Source: Acidaminococcaceae bacterium (lineage in GTDB: Bacteria; Bacillota; Negativicutes; Acidaminococcales; Acidaminococcaceae). From it: a stretch of DNA of 64,000 nucleotides. The notes beneath the pieces are model-generated. The model searched no databases and was not told where the DNA came from. It saw nothing but the letters and a program-made list of their open reading frames with translations. Below are positions 9,961 through 20,102 of this stretch, one piece after another. A program made the translations under genes and the position numbers. Position 1 is the first letter of the stretch. Each line of letters opens with the position of its first letter. The stretch is from positions 1 through 64,000 of the forward strand of contig JAQVYX010000001.1 in the NCBI GenBank assembly GCA_029004715.1, read 5' to 3'.

Positions 9961-11196
9961 CTAAGGCTGTACTTTTATTGGCTGCGCTTTCCCATTTGCT
10001 ATTTTAATACCTAAATGCTGAGCTAATGTTTGTCCTAAATCAGAAAATGTTTCCATGGGAGGTAAAGCTTGTGCCTTAACTGTCGGCCCAAAAAACAAGA
10101 CCGGTATATGCTCTCTAGTATGGTCTGTACCACGCCAAGTAGGATCACAGCCATGATCTGCGGTAATAAGCACCACATCATCTTTTTGTAAAATATCTAA
10201 TATATCAGGCAGACGGCTATCAATATACTCTAACCCTGCGCCATAACCAGCTGGGTCACGCCGGTGCCCATAAGAAGAATCAAAATCCACAAAATTAGTA
10301 AAAACCAAACTGTTATCACCTGCCGCAGAAACGGCCTCTAGGGTAACATTAAATAATTCTTCTAGCCCTGTACCAGAAAAATGTTTAGTAACACCTCTAT
10401 GAGCAAAGATATCGGCAATTTTGCCAATAGCATAAACACTGCCACCTTGCGCTGTTAAAATATCTAATAAGGTATCCGCTGGAGCCGGTACAGCAAAATC
10501 ATGGCGATTGCCTGTACGCTTAAAATCGTCTGCGTTCTCCCCCACAAAAGGACGGGCAATAACCCGTGCTATATGATATGGTTGCACTAATTTATAAGCT
10601 ATTTTACACAAATCATACAATCTTTCCAAGCCAAAATATTCTTCATGACAAGCAATCTGCAACACGCTATCCCCCGATGTATAAACGATAGGTTTGCCTG
10701 TTTTGCAATGCTCCACCCCTAGTTCTTTAATAATCTCAGTTCCGGAAAAATGTTTTTCTCCCAAAACGCCCGGTAAATTGCCTTCCCTAATAATAGCCTC
10801 TATCAACTCCTGAGGAAAGCACTTGGGTTTATCAGGAAAATAGCCCCAGGGAAACATAACCGGCACTCCTGTGATTTCCCAATGGCCACTTAAGGTATCT
10901 TTGCCGCTACTTATTTCACTAGCATAACCATAAGCTCCCATAACTTCAATTATTTCATCGCTAAGAGGATGAAACAACTCGCGCCCCATGCTCAAATTGG
11001 AGGCTTTGCCTAGACCTAATTTGGCCAAATTAGGCAACTTTAAATAATCTATAGTGCCATCACTGTTCTTGCGGTGTTCGGCACACCATTTGACTATGTG
11101 TCCCAAAGTATCTGCACCCGCATCACCAAACTTTTCGGCGTCTGGAGCATTACCAATACCGAAAGAATCCAAAAGTAAAATTATAGCTCTACCCAC
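9961..11196 (-). CDS. deoB: Phosphopentomutase
   Basis: MGRAIILLLDSFGIGNAPDAEKFGDAGADTLGHI; LITADHGCDPTWRGTDHTREHIPVL. Confidence 0.97.
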   Translation of the reverse strand: MGRAIILLLDSFGIGNAPDAEKFGDAGADTLGHIVKWCAEHRKNSDGTIDYLKLPNLAKLGLGKASNLSMGRELFHPLSDEIIEVMGAYGYASEISSGKDTLSGHWEITGVPVMFPWGYFPDKPKCFPQELIEAIIREGNLPGVLGEKHFSGTEIIKELGVEHCKTGKPIVYTSGDSVLQIACHEEYFGLERLYDLCKIAYKLVQPYHIARVIARPFVGENADDFKRTGNRHDFAVPAPADTLLDILTAQGGSVYAIGKIADIFAHRGVTKHFSGTGLEELFNVTLEAVSAAGDNSLVFTNFVDFDSSYGHRRDPAGYGAGLEYIDSRLPDILDILQKDDVVLITADHGCDPTWRGTDHTREHIPVLFFGPTVKAQALPPMETFSDLGQTLAQHLGIKIANGKAQPIKVQP

Positions 11197-11263
11197 AAAT
11201 AAGCACTTCCTTTTCTATAATAGGTTGATTTTCTCGGTCCTATAGGTTGCTAATATATTTTAT

Positions 11264-12049
11264 TTATTTCTTTATTAATAATAAAAGAGCTTCCTTTACT
11301 GTTGCCGTGAAAGCGGCCGAGGCTTCTTTATATACATTTGGTGGTGCTACTTTTTCACTTTTAGTTCTCTTTGCTACCACCCCGCAAACACAAGCCGCTG
11401 CTAAGCCAAAACTCTGTGCTACAACAAACAAAGTAGCCGCTTCCATCTCATAATTTGTGGCCCCTAGTTGTTGCCACTCCGCGCAAGACCCCTGAAAACG
11501 TCTTGGCACATAGCCCGTAAAACTATCATAACGCTCCTGCCCAGGCCAAAATGTATCTGAAGAAATACTAATACCTACGTGGTATTTTACTTTAGCCTTT
11601 TTTGCTCCAGCTACCAGAGCATTAGTCAACTCTAAATCCGCCACGGCAGGAAACTCAATAGGCGCATAATGGCTAGACGCCCCCTCTAACCGCACTGCGG
11701 CATTATTAATAACAACATCGCCCAAATTAATTTTTTCTTGAATAGACCCTGTAGTTCCTACTCGAATAAAATGTGTAATGCCAAGCCGTGCCAATTCCTC
11801 TATACCAATAGCCACTGAAGGTCCACCCATACCTGTTGAACATACCAAAATTGGCGTTCCTGCCAAATTGGCCAACCAACTTGTGTATTCCCTATGGCTA
11901 CCTATAAATTCTGATTCTCCTAAGGCCTTAGCCAAAGTCTCCACTCGTCCAGGATCCCCGGGAAGCAACGCATATTTTGCGCCCTTAAGCATATGCGCCG
12001 AAATTCCTACATGATATAAAACATCGTTTTTTTTCGCAAGCTTTCCCAC
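11264..12049 (-). CDS. udp: Uridine phosphorylase-type nucleoside phosphorylase
   Basis: LLPGDPGRVETLAKALGESEFIGSHREYTSW; VCSTGMGGPSVAIGIEELARLG; NYEMEAATLF. Confidence 0.9.
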   Translation of the reverse strand: MGKLAKKNDVLYHVGISAHMLKGAKYALLPGDPGRVETLAKALGESEFIGSHREYTSWLANLAGTPILVCSTGMGGPSVAIGIEELARLGITHFIRVGTTGSIQEKINLGDVVINNAAVRLEGASSHYAPIEFPAVADLELTNALVAGAKKAKVKYHVGISISSDTFWPGQERYDSFTGYVPRRFQGSCAEWQQLGATNYEMEAATLFVVAQSFGLAAACVCGVVAKRTKSEKVAPPNVYKEASAAFTATVKEALLLLIKK

Positions 12050-12121
12050 AAAAGCGCCCCCTCTGCCGACTAATTTGATTATTTATCTTTACATACTAAT
12101 TATAACCTAATTACAGGCAAA

Positions 12122-12155
12122 AAAATAGCACATCACCCCGAAAGCCATGTGCTGC
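12122..12155 (-). terminator. Terminator after vanZ-family gene
   Basis: AGCACATGGCTTTCGGGGTGATGTGCTATTTTTTT on minus strand. Confidence 0.75.
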
Positions 12156-12165
12156 AAGAAGTTAT

Positions 12166-12588
12166 TCATCTATTCTTTTCCCACCAATAAATGACAAGCA
12201 CACCCACTAATGCACCGCAAGAATCTAAAATAACATCAGATATTTGACTAGCTCGTCCCGACACAAAAAGTTGTATAGTTTCATCAACTGCTGCCGTAAA
12301 AACCCCCATAATAAAAGCCAGTTTGAAACTGTTATGTATTTTAAATGCTCGCAATGCTTTATATACAAAAATGCCCTGCAAAGCAAACTCGGTAAAATGT
12401 GCCAACTTACGGACTATATGATCTAAAACAAATAAATATTCATGTACATTAAAAAATTGTAGAATATTTTCTGCTAGGCAGGCAAATAACTCACTGAAAC
12501 ACTCCGATGATTCAGCTGTCTGCAACGAATTGCCCCAGATAAAAATTACACCTACTACTGCCAAGGACAGCCATACATATTTTTTCAT
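12166..12588 (-). CDS. VanZ family membrane protein
   Basis: MKKYVWLSLAVVGVIFIWGNSLQTAESS...KLAHFTEFALQGIFVYK...DETIQLFVSGRASQISDVILDSCGALVG; start at 12588 avoids overlap with the upstream gene. Confidence 0.85.
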   Translation of the reverse strand: MKKYVWLSLAVVGVIFIWGNSLQTAESSECFSELFACLAENILQFFNVHEYLFVLDHIVRKLAHFTEFALQGIFVYKALRAFKIHNSFKLAFIMGVFTAAVDETIQLFVSGRASQISDVILDSCGALVGVLVIYWWEKNR

Positions 12589-12593
12589 AGTAT

Positions 12594-14297
12594 CTACACC
12601 TTTAGCATCCTTTTTTCTACAAGCTGTTTTAGTCGCAAACACCAAAAATACCATACAGGCTTTCTATGTATTACTACTTGGTCAAATAGGCCATTTTCAT
12701 CTTCTGCTCTCACGATAATATCATCGCTATCTAAAAACAACTCATTGCCCTGAAGTCTGCCTTTTCCTGCTACTATTATTAATTTGCACTTACCGACATT
12801 GCCGAATTTATAAATTCCTAAATCCAACTTTTCTATATCTCTACGTACCCAGTAATCATAAACGAAATCACCATTAACTGTAATTTTAACTAAATTAAAG
12901 AACTCAATTGGTGGTTTCCCACCATATATTTCCAGTTCTGCTAAGCCGGGGGTTTTACCTCGCCATTTTTTCATACTAAACTTTAGCCATAAAATATTTT
13001 GTTGTGGTGCTATTTTAATTACAGTTGCTCTTCCTGCCGCTTTAAGTTCAGGTACTTCTACTCTAAAACCATTGCTTAGTTCAATGCTGCCAGCTTCAAT
13101 TCTACTACTATCTTCAATGTTACCGTAGAGAATGATTTTATCAATAGTCTGCCCTTTTGGCCAAGTAATAGTAGCAGTCTTTTCTTTATCACTTGCTGCC
13201 GGTGACCATAAATAGTTGTCAAAAATAACATGACGATTATGTAAATCCGTCACATCAACTAATTTGAAATCATTTAATTTTTCTCCATGTCCCGAAGAAA
13301 CTGTAACTTTCCCCTCATAAGCAAGGCCACTAGTATATCTTTCCCAAAATACTTGATCTCCATTTATGATTCTTGGGGCTCTTTTCACCGTATCTTGAGA
13401 CTTGTGTGCCTGCAAAGCTGCAAACAAAGTATTACCTTTTAACAACCTTGTTAAACATTCCTTATTTGCAGGTAATCGCAATCTTTTACTCCATTCGTAT
13501 TGCGGAATATCCGTTTCATATAAAGGATTATTAAGTTCTTTTTTATCAGGTTTCTGTGCGCTCAAAATATTAGGCGCATAGAAATCAGCAACCGCTGTAT
13601 ATGCCGTGCTATAGGCAAAACCTTTTAAAACTTCCGGTCGATAATTATTTTTAGGCATTCTTAAAATATCGCCCATTACTTCTTCAAAAAACAAACTGTT
13701 TTCCCTATGATTTAGATGCTTGTCGAAATCAGTAGCAATGATGATATCAGGCTTGAATTTTAAAATAATGTCCATTATATCCCTTTTAAAAGCATTCCTT
13801 GTATAGGAACTATGTTTTCCTCTTAGCAAAGTGCCAAAATCACTTTTACCTAAGACACAATATGTCTCCAACTTCTTTGTCTTTGGCGCTACTAGAACAA
13901 CATTGCCGGGAGCAGTGTATTTATCATAATATTTTTGCGAAGCAGGTCCATCCGCATAACCAAGAAAATAAATATCTTTATCAGGAACGCCCAATATGCG
14001 TAACGATTCTCTCGCTTCTGCTACTCGTTTTTTTACAGGATACCAGTCGCCATTAGTAGCAAATACGCATATTGTGCGAATATTATTGTCGCGTAAATTT
14101 TTAATTGTTAACCCTGCAACATTTAACTCATCATCTTCATGAGGCACAAATACCATAACGGTTTTACCTTGCAAAAATGAGGACTTGAACACGCTATTAG
14201 AAAAATTTCCCTTATAACTTGTATCGATTTGTAACATCGCAAAAAAAAGGCCCAACAAAGCTACACATACTACGATGATACTTCTTACAAACTTCAA
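12594..14297 (-). CDS. PIG-L family deacetylase with N-terminal TM/signal and C-terminal extension
   Basis: VMVFVPHEDDELNVAGLTIKNLRDNNIRTICVFATNGDW; DIIIATDFDKHLNHRENS. Confidence 0.85.
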   Translation of the reverse strand: MKFVRSIIVVCVALLGLFFAMLQIDTSYKGNFSNSVFKSSFLQGKTVMVFVPHEDDELNVAGLTIKNLRDNNIRTICVFATNGDWYPVKKRVAEARESLRILGVPDKDIYFLGYADGPASQKYYDKYTAPGNVVLVAPKTKKLETYCVLGKSDFGTLLRGKHSSYTRNAFKRDIMDIILKFKPDIIIATDFDKHLNHRENSLFFEEVMGDILRMPKNNYRPEVLKGFAYSTAYTAVADFYAPNILSAQKPDKKELNNPLYETDIPQYEWSKRLRLPANKECLTRLLKGNTLFAALQAHKSQDTVKRAPRIINGDQVFWERYTSGLAYEGKVTVSSGHGEKLNDFKLVDVTDLHNRHVIFDNYLWSPAASDKEKTATITWPKGQTIDKIILYGNIEDSSRIEAGSIELSNGFRVEVPELKAAGRATVIKIAPQQNILWLKFSMKKWRGKTPGLAELEIYGGKPPIEFFNLVKITVNGDFVYDYWVRRDIEKLDLGIYKFGNVGKCKLIIVAGKGRLQGNELFLDSDDIIVRAEDENGLFDQVVIHRKPVWYFWCLRLKQLVEKRMLKV

Positions 14298-14375
14298 AAT
14301 TCACTCCTCCAATAGTCTTGTTTTTTCATAGTTTTTTCTGCCTAATAAGTACTATAAGGCAACCTTGAACAAGTC

Positions 14376-15008
14376 TTATTTTAATTGCTCGACCTTACCC
14401 TTTATAATAGCGTCCAAATTCATTCGTACTTTTTCAGGTTGCCAATCCCACCATTTTATTTTTAATAATTCTGCAACGGTAGTATCAGAAAACCTTTTTT
14501 TTATGGTTTTGGCAGGTACACCAGCAACAATTGCATAGGGCGCAACATCTTTTGTCACTACTGCACGAGTGCCTATAATAGCACCATCACCAATATGAAC
14601 GCCCTGCATAATAACAGCTTCATAACCAATCCAAACATCATTGCCGATAATAATATCGCCCTTATTATCCCATGCCTCCGTCATATTTTCTACCAGCAAA
14701 CCCCACTCATTCACAAAAATTGGAAAGGGATAATTTGCCAGTGACTTAGTAGTATGGTTACCGGAAGTAAACATAAATTTAGCGCCACAGGCTATGGAGC
14801 AATATTTACCCATAATAAGTCTTTCTTTATTAATAGGATAATGATATAGAACATTGTTTTTTTCGAATTGTGTTGGGTCATTAATCCAATCATTATACAT
14901 AGTAAAATCACCAATAATAATACTAGGGTCCTTTACCACTGCTTTTAAATAAACCGTATCTTTAAAAGGTTCCCGTGGAAATATTTTTCCCTTATTCATA
15001 GTATTCAT
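14376..15008 (-). CDS. CatB/Vat-type hexapeptide-repeat O-acetyltransferase
   Basis: LIMGKYCSIACGAKFMFTSGNHTTKSLANYPFPIF...GDIIIGNDVWIGYEAVIMQGVHIGDGAIIGTRAVVTKDVAPYAIVAGVPAKTIKKRF. Confidence 0.85.
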   Translation of the reverse strand: MNTMNKGKIFPREPFKDTVYLKAVVKDPSIIIGDFTMYNDWINDPTQFEKNNVLYHYPINKERLIMGKYCSIACGAKFMFTSGNHTTKSLANYPFPIFVNEWGLLVENMTEAWDNKGDIIIGNDVWIGYEAVIMQGVHIGDGAIIGTRAVVTKDVAPYAIVAGVPAKTIKKRFSDTTVAELLKIKWWDWQPEKVRMNLDAIIKGKVEQLK

Positions 15009-15065
15009 CTCCCAATGTTACTAATTATAACATCTTATATTAAATAGAAAAAGCAATAAAAATAA

Positions 15066-15104
15066 GCCGAGGAATACTACTCCTTGGCTTAGTAAAAATA
15101 ATTT
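15066..15104 (-). terminator. Terminator after DUF2271-like lipoprotein gene
   Basis: ACTAAGCCAAGGAGTAGTATTCCTCGGCTTATTTTTATT on minus strand. Confidence 0.7.
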
Positions 15105-15119
15105 TCCGCTCACTTTTTA

Positions 15120-15728
15120 TTATTTGCTAAAAGGTGTGAATTCAGCTTGCACATCAGTTAACATTGACTTGTTTTTTTCAGTGTCACCTACTGCTTTTAC
15201 ATCTGCCCTACTGGCGACTTTTTTCTTTCCCACTAAAATCTTGCCACTAAAAATATCATAATCTTCCATATAACGAGTAGCTTCTACAACATATCTATAT
15301 TCACCAGCTTCTACAGGTTTCCCCTTGGCATCAGTGCAATTCCATTCATAGGTTTGCATGCCGGTGCTTGGAGTTGCATTAGTTATAGCTTCCACCTGCT
15401 GAGCATTCATATCAGTGCGTTTGGCAATTTTCACCCAATTAGCCAAAGCCATTTCTCTAGTCTTATATCCTTTTGTGGCCACAAATTTAGTAACACCCAA
15501 AGTCTTGATATAGTTTCCCTTGCTATCTTCAATCCAAACGGCAAATTGGTTGCTGCCAAACCCTCCTTGTTTAAGGTAATTAAAGGTAATATCCACTTTG
15601 CCAAGGGCAATTACGCCCTTTTGTAAAGGCTTATCAGTATGTTTAACTGATAATTTTTCGTTACCGCAGCCACCTAAAAAAAGTACACACACACCAAGCA
15701 TTATGACTGTTATTAATTTTCTAACCAT
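15120..15728 (-). CDS. Lipoprotein, DUF2271-like
   Basis: MVRKLITVIMLGVCVLFLGGCGNEK lipobox; KVDITFNYLKQGGFGSNQFAVWIEDSKGNYIKTL. Confidence 0.75.
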   Translation of the reverse strand: MVRKLITVIMLGVCVLFLGGCGNEKLSVKHTDKPLQKGVIALGKVDITFNYLKQGGFGSNQFAVWIEDSKGNYIKTLGVTKFVATKGYKTREMALANWVKIAKRTDMNAQQVEAITNATPSTGMQTYEWNCTDAKGKPVEAGEYRYVVEATRYMEDYDIFSGKILVGKKKVASRADVKAVGDTEKNKSMLTDVQAEFTPFSK

Positions 15729-15794
15729 CCCAGCTATCCCCTTTTTTATAAATATAAAAGAACACACCTTGTTAATAGATGTGCTCCTCTACTT

Positions 15795-16286
15795 TCATAG
15801 GCTTAATTCCTGAATTAAACCACCTTGAGCAAACGTTTTAGGTAAATCAATAATTCTTTGGTTCCCACTACCGCGAAAGGGCAGACTAATATCTCTTTTG
15901 GCTAGAATAAAAGGTCCATCAACCAAGACATTGATTTCTTGTAAAACAGGGTAATCTTTAATTTCCTCAAAAATATATCCTGTATAAACCCATACGTTTA
16001 ACTCCGGCTTTATTTTGCGCAAACTTTTAATTACTTGCAATAATTCTTCAGCTTGGGCCAGCGGATCACCACCGCTGAAAGTTACGCCTCGATGTATTGG
16101 CGACATTTTAGCAATAATAGCCGCTGCCAAAGCCCCCGAAGTATAGTCCTTACCGCCCTTAGAAGGCCACAATTTAGGGTTATGACAACCTGTACAACCG
16201 TGTGGACAGCCTTGCAGAAAAACTACTGTACGAAGGCCCTTACCATCCACCACAGACTCACCTAGTATATCTGCTACCTGTAACAA
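15795..16286 (-). CDS. nrdG: Anaerobic ribonucleoside-triphosphate reductase activating protein (radical SAM)
   Basis: VADILGESVVDGKGLRTVVFLQGCPHGCTGCHNPKLW (CxxxCxxC). Confidence 0.96.
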   Translation of the reverse strand: MLQVADILGESVVDGKGLRTVVFLQGCPHGCTGCHNPKLWPSKGGKDYTSGALAAAIIAKMSPIHRGVTFSGGDPLAQAEELLQVIKSLRKIKPELNVWVYTGYIFEEIKDYPVLQEINVLVDGPFILAKRDISLPFRGSGNQRIIDLPKTFAQGGLIQELSL

Positions 16287-16316
16287 GCTTCCGCCCCCTT
16301 TCGCTAATATTGCCGC

Positions 16317-18260
16317 TTAACTATTTCCCAATTCTATGCGTTTTATTTTACGCACAAATTTTTCATCACACTGTGGACAATAGTCACCATCAATAATGCC
16401 TGTATAACCACACTCTTTACAATAATCTATGGGGAAGTTGATTCCTACATAACCACAATCAGAAGCACACATATGACGTAAAATATCCTCTACAGCTTCT
16501 AGGTTGTTTACCGGAGAAGCCGAAAACTCCACATAGCTGATATGTCCGGCATTAGTATACTTGTGATAAACTCCTTCTAAGCGCATTTTTTCATAAGCGC
16601 TAATAGGAAATCCAACCGGAATATGAAAAGAATTGCTGTAGTACTCCTTGTCGGTTACCCCAGGAATAATACCATACTCTTTTTTATCCATACCAATAAA
16701 ACGTCCAGACAAGCCCTCAGCCGGGGTGGCAATAAGGGTATAGTTTAAATTATATTTATCTGCCGCCTTATCCATTTTATTGCGCATGAAAGAAACTATC
16801 TCCTCACCTAATGCTTGTGCATCTTCACCTTGTCCATGGTGATGACCAATAAGTGAATTTAGCGTTTCTGCCAAACCTATAAAACCTAACGAAACAGTAC
16901 CATTTATAATCGCTGGTTCAATATCATCTTTCATGGCCAATTTCTCCGAGCCTAAATATAAACCCTGACCCATCAAAAATGGTAAATCTCTAACTTTAAG
17001 ATGTGCCTGTACTTGAAAACGATGGTATAACTGCTCAGCAATCAAATCTACCATCTCATCCAAATAGTTATAAAATTTCATAATATCATGGTCTGCACGT
17101 ATAGCCAAGCGAGGTAAGTTTACCGTAGTAAAAGAAAGATTTCCTCTGCCGGTAGTAACAGCAGGCCCTCTACGATTAGCTATCACGCGAGTTCTACACC
17201 CCATATAAGCAACGTCTCCACCATATTCTCGATTATAAGTAGTGTCCATAAAACTAAAGGTGGGATTCATGCGACGTGCGGCTACAGAAATGGCAAGTTG
17301 GAACATATCATAATTAGGATCAGCCGGATCCATGTTCACGCCTTTTTTTACTCTGAAAATAACATTAGGAAAAATAGGGTTCTCACCACGTCCCAAACCC
17401 TTAGCATATGCTTTGAGAAGGTTACGTATTACTTTTCTCCCATTTTCAGAAATATCCAAACCCATATTTAAGCTGGAAAAAGGTACCTGAGCCCCTGCAC
17501 GCGAATGCATGCTATTTAAATTATAAACAAGAGCCTCCATTGCCTGAAAAATTTCTTCTTCCGAAGCACCTTCCATATAAGGAGCCATATCGTAATCAAA
17601 AAAGCCAAAAGACTGCCCACCAAACATATCATTTTGGGAACTTTGTAAAATAATGGCCGCCAAAGCAGTTGCAGACGCTGGACGGCGAGGCGGACGAATA
17701 AAACCATGTCCATTATTAAATCCATTTTTAAGCAAATCTCCCAGCGGAATATTGACACAGTTTAAAGTTTTACCATAAAAATCTAAATCATGTATATGAA
17801 TATCACCACGACGATGAGCCTGTGCCATTCTTTCCGGTATCATGCGATTTAAATAATATTCGCGGCTAGCAGCACTAGCGATTTGTAACATTTTTGCCGA
17901 TGGTGAATTAGTAATATTAGCATTATCTCTATCCGTTTCCTTGAGAATTTCTCCCACGGTGTCCATTAACTCACTACGCGCATTACGGATGGCTGTGCGT
18001 TGTGCTCGATAGAGAATATAAGACTTTGCTGTACGTGCATGACCGCTTTCAATCAGTACTTTCTCTACTACGTCTTGTACTTCTTCTACACTCACCACGC
18101 CTTTGGTATGTTCAATTAGATAGTTTAAAACATCTAACGTAACCTCCATCGCCATCTGTCTGTCCGCACCACCTACAGATTTTGCTGCTTCAAATATAGC
18201 GTCAGTGATTTTGGTCTCATCAAACTCAACTTCCCGACCATCTCGCTTACGAATCATCAT
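16317..18260 (-). CDS. nrdD: Anaerobic ribonucleoside-triphosphate reductase catalytic subunit lacking the C-terminal glycyl-radical motif
   Basis: ATP-cone MIRKRDGREVEFDETKITDAIFEAAKSVGG; zinc ribbon CKECGYTGIIDGDYCPQC; protein ends ...EKFVRKIKRIELGNS* without RxxGYL. Confidence 0.95.
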   Translation of the reverse strand: MMIRKRDGREVEFDETKITDAIFEAAKSVGGADRQMAMEVTLDVLNYLIEHTKGVVSVEEVQDVVEKVLIESGHARTAKSYILYRAQRTAIRNARSELMDTVGEILKETDRDNANITNSPSAKMLQIASAASREYYLNRMIPERMAQAHRRGDIHIHDLDFYGKTLNCVNIPLGDLLKNGFNNGHGFIRPPRRPASATALAAIILQSSQNDMFGGQSFGFFDYDMAPYMEGASEEEIFQAMEALVYNLNSMHSRAGAQVPFSSLNMGLDISENGRKVIRNLLKAYAKGLGRGENPIFPNVIFRVKKGVNMDPADPNYDMFQLAISVAARRMNPTFSFMDTTYNREYGGDVAYMGCRTRVIANRRGPAVTTGRGNLSFTTVNLPRLAIRADHDIMKFYNYLDEMVDLIAEQLYHRFQVQAHLKVRDLPFLMGQGLYLGSEKLAMKDDIEPAIINGTVSLGFIGLAETLNSLIGHHHGQGEDAQALGEEIVSFMRNKMDKAADKYNLNYTLIATPAEGLSGRFIGMDKKEYGIIPGVTDKEYYSNSFHIPVGFPISAYEKMRLEGVYHKYTNAGHISYVEFSASPVNNLEAVEDILRHMCASDCGYVGINFPIDYCKECGYTGIIDGDYCPQCDEKFVRKIKRIELGNS

Positions 18261-18277
18261 TACGATTCAGCTCCTTA

Positions 18278-18742
18278 TCACTTGTTTTTATCTCTTTTCA
18301 TCATTTTCTGAATTTCTTGCATAAAGTTGTTCACATCAGCAAATTGCCTATAGACAGAGGCAAAACGCACATAGGCAATTTGATCAACTTTTTCCAAGTG
18401 AGTCATAACTGTTTCACCAATAAGTTCAGAACTTATTTCAGCTTCACCTAGTGACCTTAGCTCTCGTTCTACATCAGCTTCAATTTCTTGAATTTTCTCA
18501 TAAGACATCGGTCGTTTTTCAAAAGCCTTAATAAGACCACTTAAAAGCTTCGTCGCATCGAAAAGTTCGCGGCGCCCATCTTTCTTTGTAACCAGCAAAG
18601 GAGTTTCCTCATACTTTTCATAAGTAGTAAATCTCCTGCCACATTCAGGACATTCACGACGTCTCCTGATAGAAGTGCCGTTGTCAATAGCCCTGGAATC
18701 TACAACGCGACTGTCACCATAAGAACAAAATGGGCATTTCAC
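18278..18742 (-). CDS. nrdR: Transcriptional repressor NrdR
   Basis: MKCPFCSYGDSRVVDSRAIDNGTSIRRRRECPECGRRFTTYEKYEE. Confidence 0.98.
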   Translation of the reverse strand: MKCPFCSYGDSRVVDSRAIDNGTSIRRRRECPECGRRFTTYEKYEETPLLVTKKDGRRELFDATKLLSGLIKAFEKRPMSYEKIQEIEADVERELRSLGEAEISSELIGETVMTHLEKVDQIAYVRFASVYRQFADVNNFMQEIQKMMKRDKNK

Positions 18743-18834
18743 TATGCACCGACCTCATTTCCGTATAAATTTACTATAGCAATTATAGCATAAAGCCTAT
18801 GTTGAGTCCATATTATCAGCTACTACTATATATG

Positions 18835-18866
18835 AAAAAAACCGCAAGTCCAAAGGACATTGCGGT
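18835..18866 (-). terminator. Terminator after ftsZ
   Basis: ACCGCAATGTCCTTTGGACTTGCGGTTTTTTT on minus strand. Confidence 0.85.
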
Positions 18867-18895
18867 TATGCGTATATTTAGGTGGGGAGTAATTA

Positions 18896-19996
18896 TTACT
18901 TGCTACGAATCCAAGGTGGGATATCGCTAGAAGGTGGGGCGAAATTATCAACCGCAGCTTTTTCCTGTTTCTTATGGCTAAAAGCAAAGGAACTGCCTAA
19001 TTCTGTAAAAGTTTTAGGAGGAGTTGCTCCGCCTGCTGGTTTTTTACTATCAATACCAGTTGCGATAACAGTAACACGAATTTCATCGTCTAAAGTCTCG
19101 TCAATAGTAGCACCAAAAATAATCATAGCATCAGGATCAACAGCATCGGTAATAATATTACAAGCTTCGTTGACATCCATCAAAGTCAATTCTTTGCCAC
19201 CCGTAATATTTAACAAAATACCACGTGCACCATCGATTGTACTCTCAAGCAAAGGACTCTTAATAGCAGCTTCAGCTGCGGCAGTTGCGCCACCGTCGCC
19301 TTTAGCACTACCTATACCCATCATAGCAGAACCAGCGTCAGTCATGATTGTTTTCACATCATTGAAATCAGCATTGATAAGACCAGGAACTCCGATTAAG
19401 TCCGTTATACCTTGAACACCTTGACGAAGCACATCATCGGCAATATGGAAAGCCTCTAACATGGAAGTTCTTCTATCTACAACCTGTAATAAGCGATCAT
19501 TAGGAATAATAATCAAAGCATCAACCGAAGCCTTAAGATTCGCAATGCCTTGCTCAGCTTGGGTATAACGACGTCTGCCTTCAAAAGTAAAAGGTTTGGT
19601 CACTACACCAACAGTCAAAGCTCCTGCATCTTTAGCACATTCGGCAACTATATGAGCGCCACCAGTTCCCGTTCCACCACCCATGCCAGAAGTAATAAAT
19701 ACCATATCAGCTCCCTTAAGTGCTGCTACAAGTTGGTCGCGAGATTCTTCAGCCGCTTTTTCACCGATTTCAGGATTAGCACCAGCACCCAATCCTCTAG
19801 TTAATTCTTCGCCAATTTGAATTCGAGTTGCTGCCTTTGACAAGAGCAGTGCCTGCGAATCACAGTTAACAGAAATGAATTCAACGCCTTGAAGCCCAGC
19901 TTCAATCATGCGATTAACTGCGTTATTACCACCACCGCCAACTCCTATGACTTTAATATTTGCTAACGGTTTATCGTTTTTCTCCACATCGAACAT
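18896..19996 (-). CDS. ftsZ: Cell division protein FtsZ
   Basis: [51 protein letters not shown]. Confidence 0.98.
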   Translation of the reverse strand: MFDVEKNDKPLANIKVIGVGGGGNNAVNRMIEAGLQGVEFISVNCDSQALLLSKAATRIQIGEELTRGLGAGANPEIGEKAAEESRDQLVAALKGADMVFITSGMGGGTGTGGAHIVAECAKDAGALTVGVVTKPFTFEGRRRYTQAEQGIANLKASVDALIIIPNDRLLQVVDRRTSMLEAFHIADDVLRQGVQGITDLIGVPGLINADFNDVKTIMTDAGSAMMGIGSAKGDGGATAAAEAAIKSPLLESTIDGARGILLNITGGKELTLMDVNEACNIITDAVDPDAMIIFGATIDETLDDEIRVTVIATGIDSKKPAGGATPPKTFTELGSSFAFSHKKQEKAAVDNFAPPSSDIPPWIRSK

Positions 19997-20102
19997 TTTA
20001 AATGCTCCTCCCTAAACTAATGTACCTTTTTACCAAACAAAATATACTAACAATATTATACCATTCTACTGCAAGTTTTTCACGTTTTATTGTAACTTTT
20101 TT

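Noticed and set aside
16261-16330. Possibility that NrdD loses its glycyl-radical tail through a frameshift
   Set aside because: All frames after CGC ATA GAA TTG GGA AAT AGT TAA were read up to the nrdG start; none encodes GYL or the FN..K..E...RV.H tail.
18791-18838. NrdR boxes upstream of nrdR-nrdD-nrdG
   Set aside because: Best site (CTACTATATATGAAAA, 18823-18838) matches only about 9/16 and no second box is at helical spacing; too weak to call.
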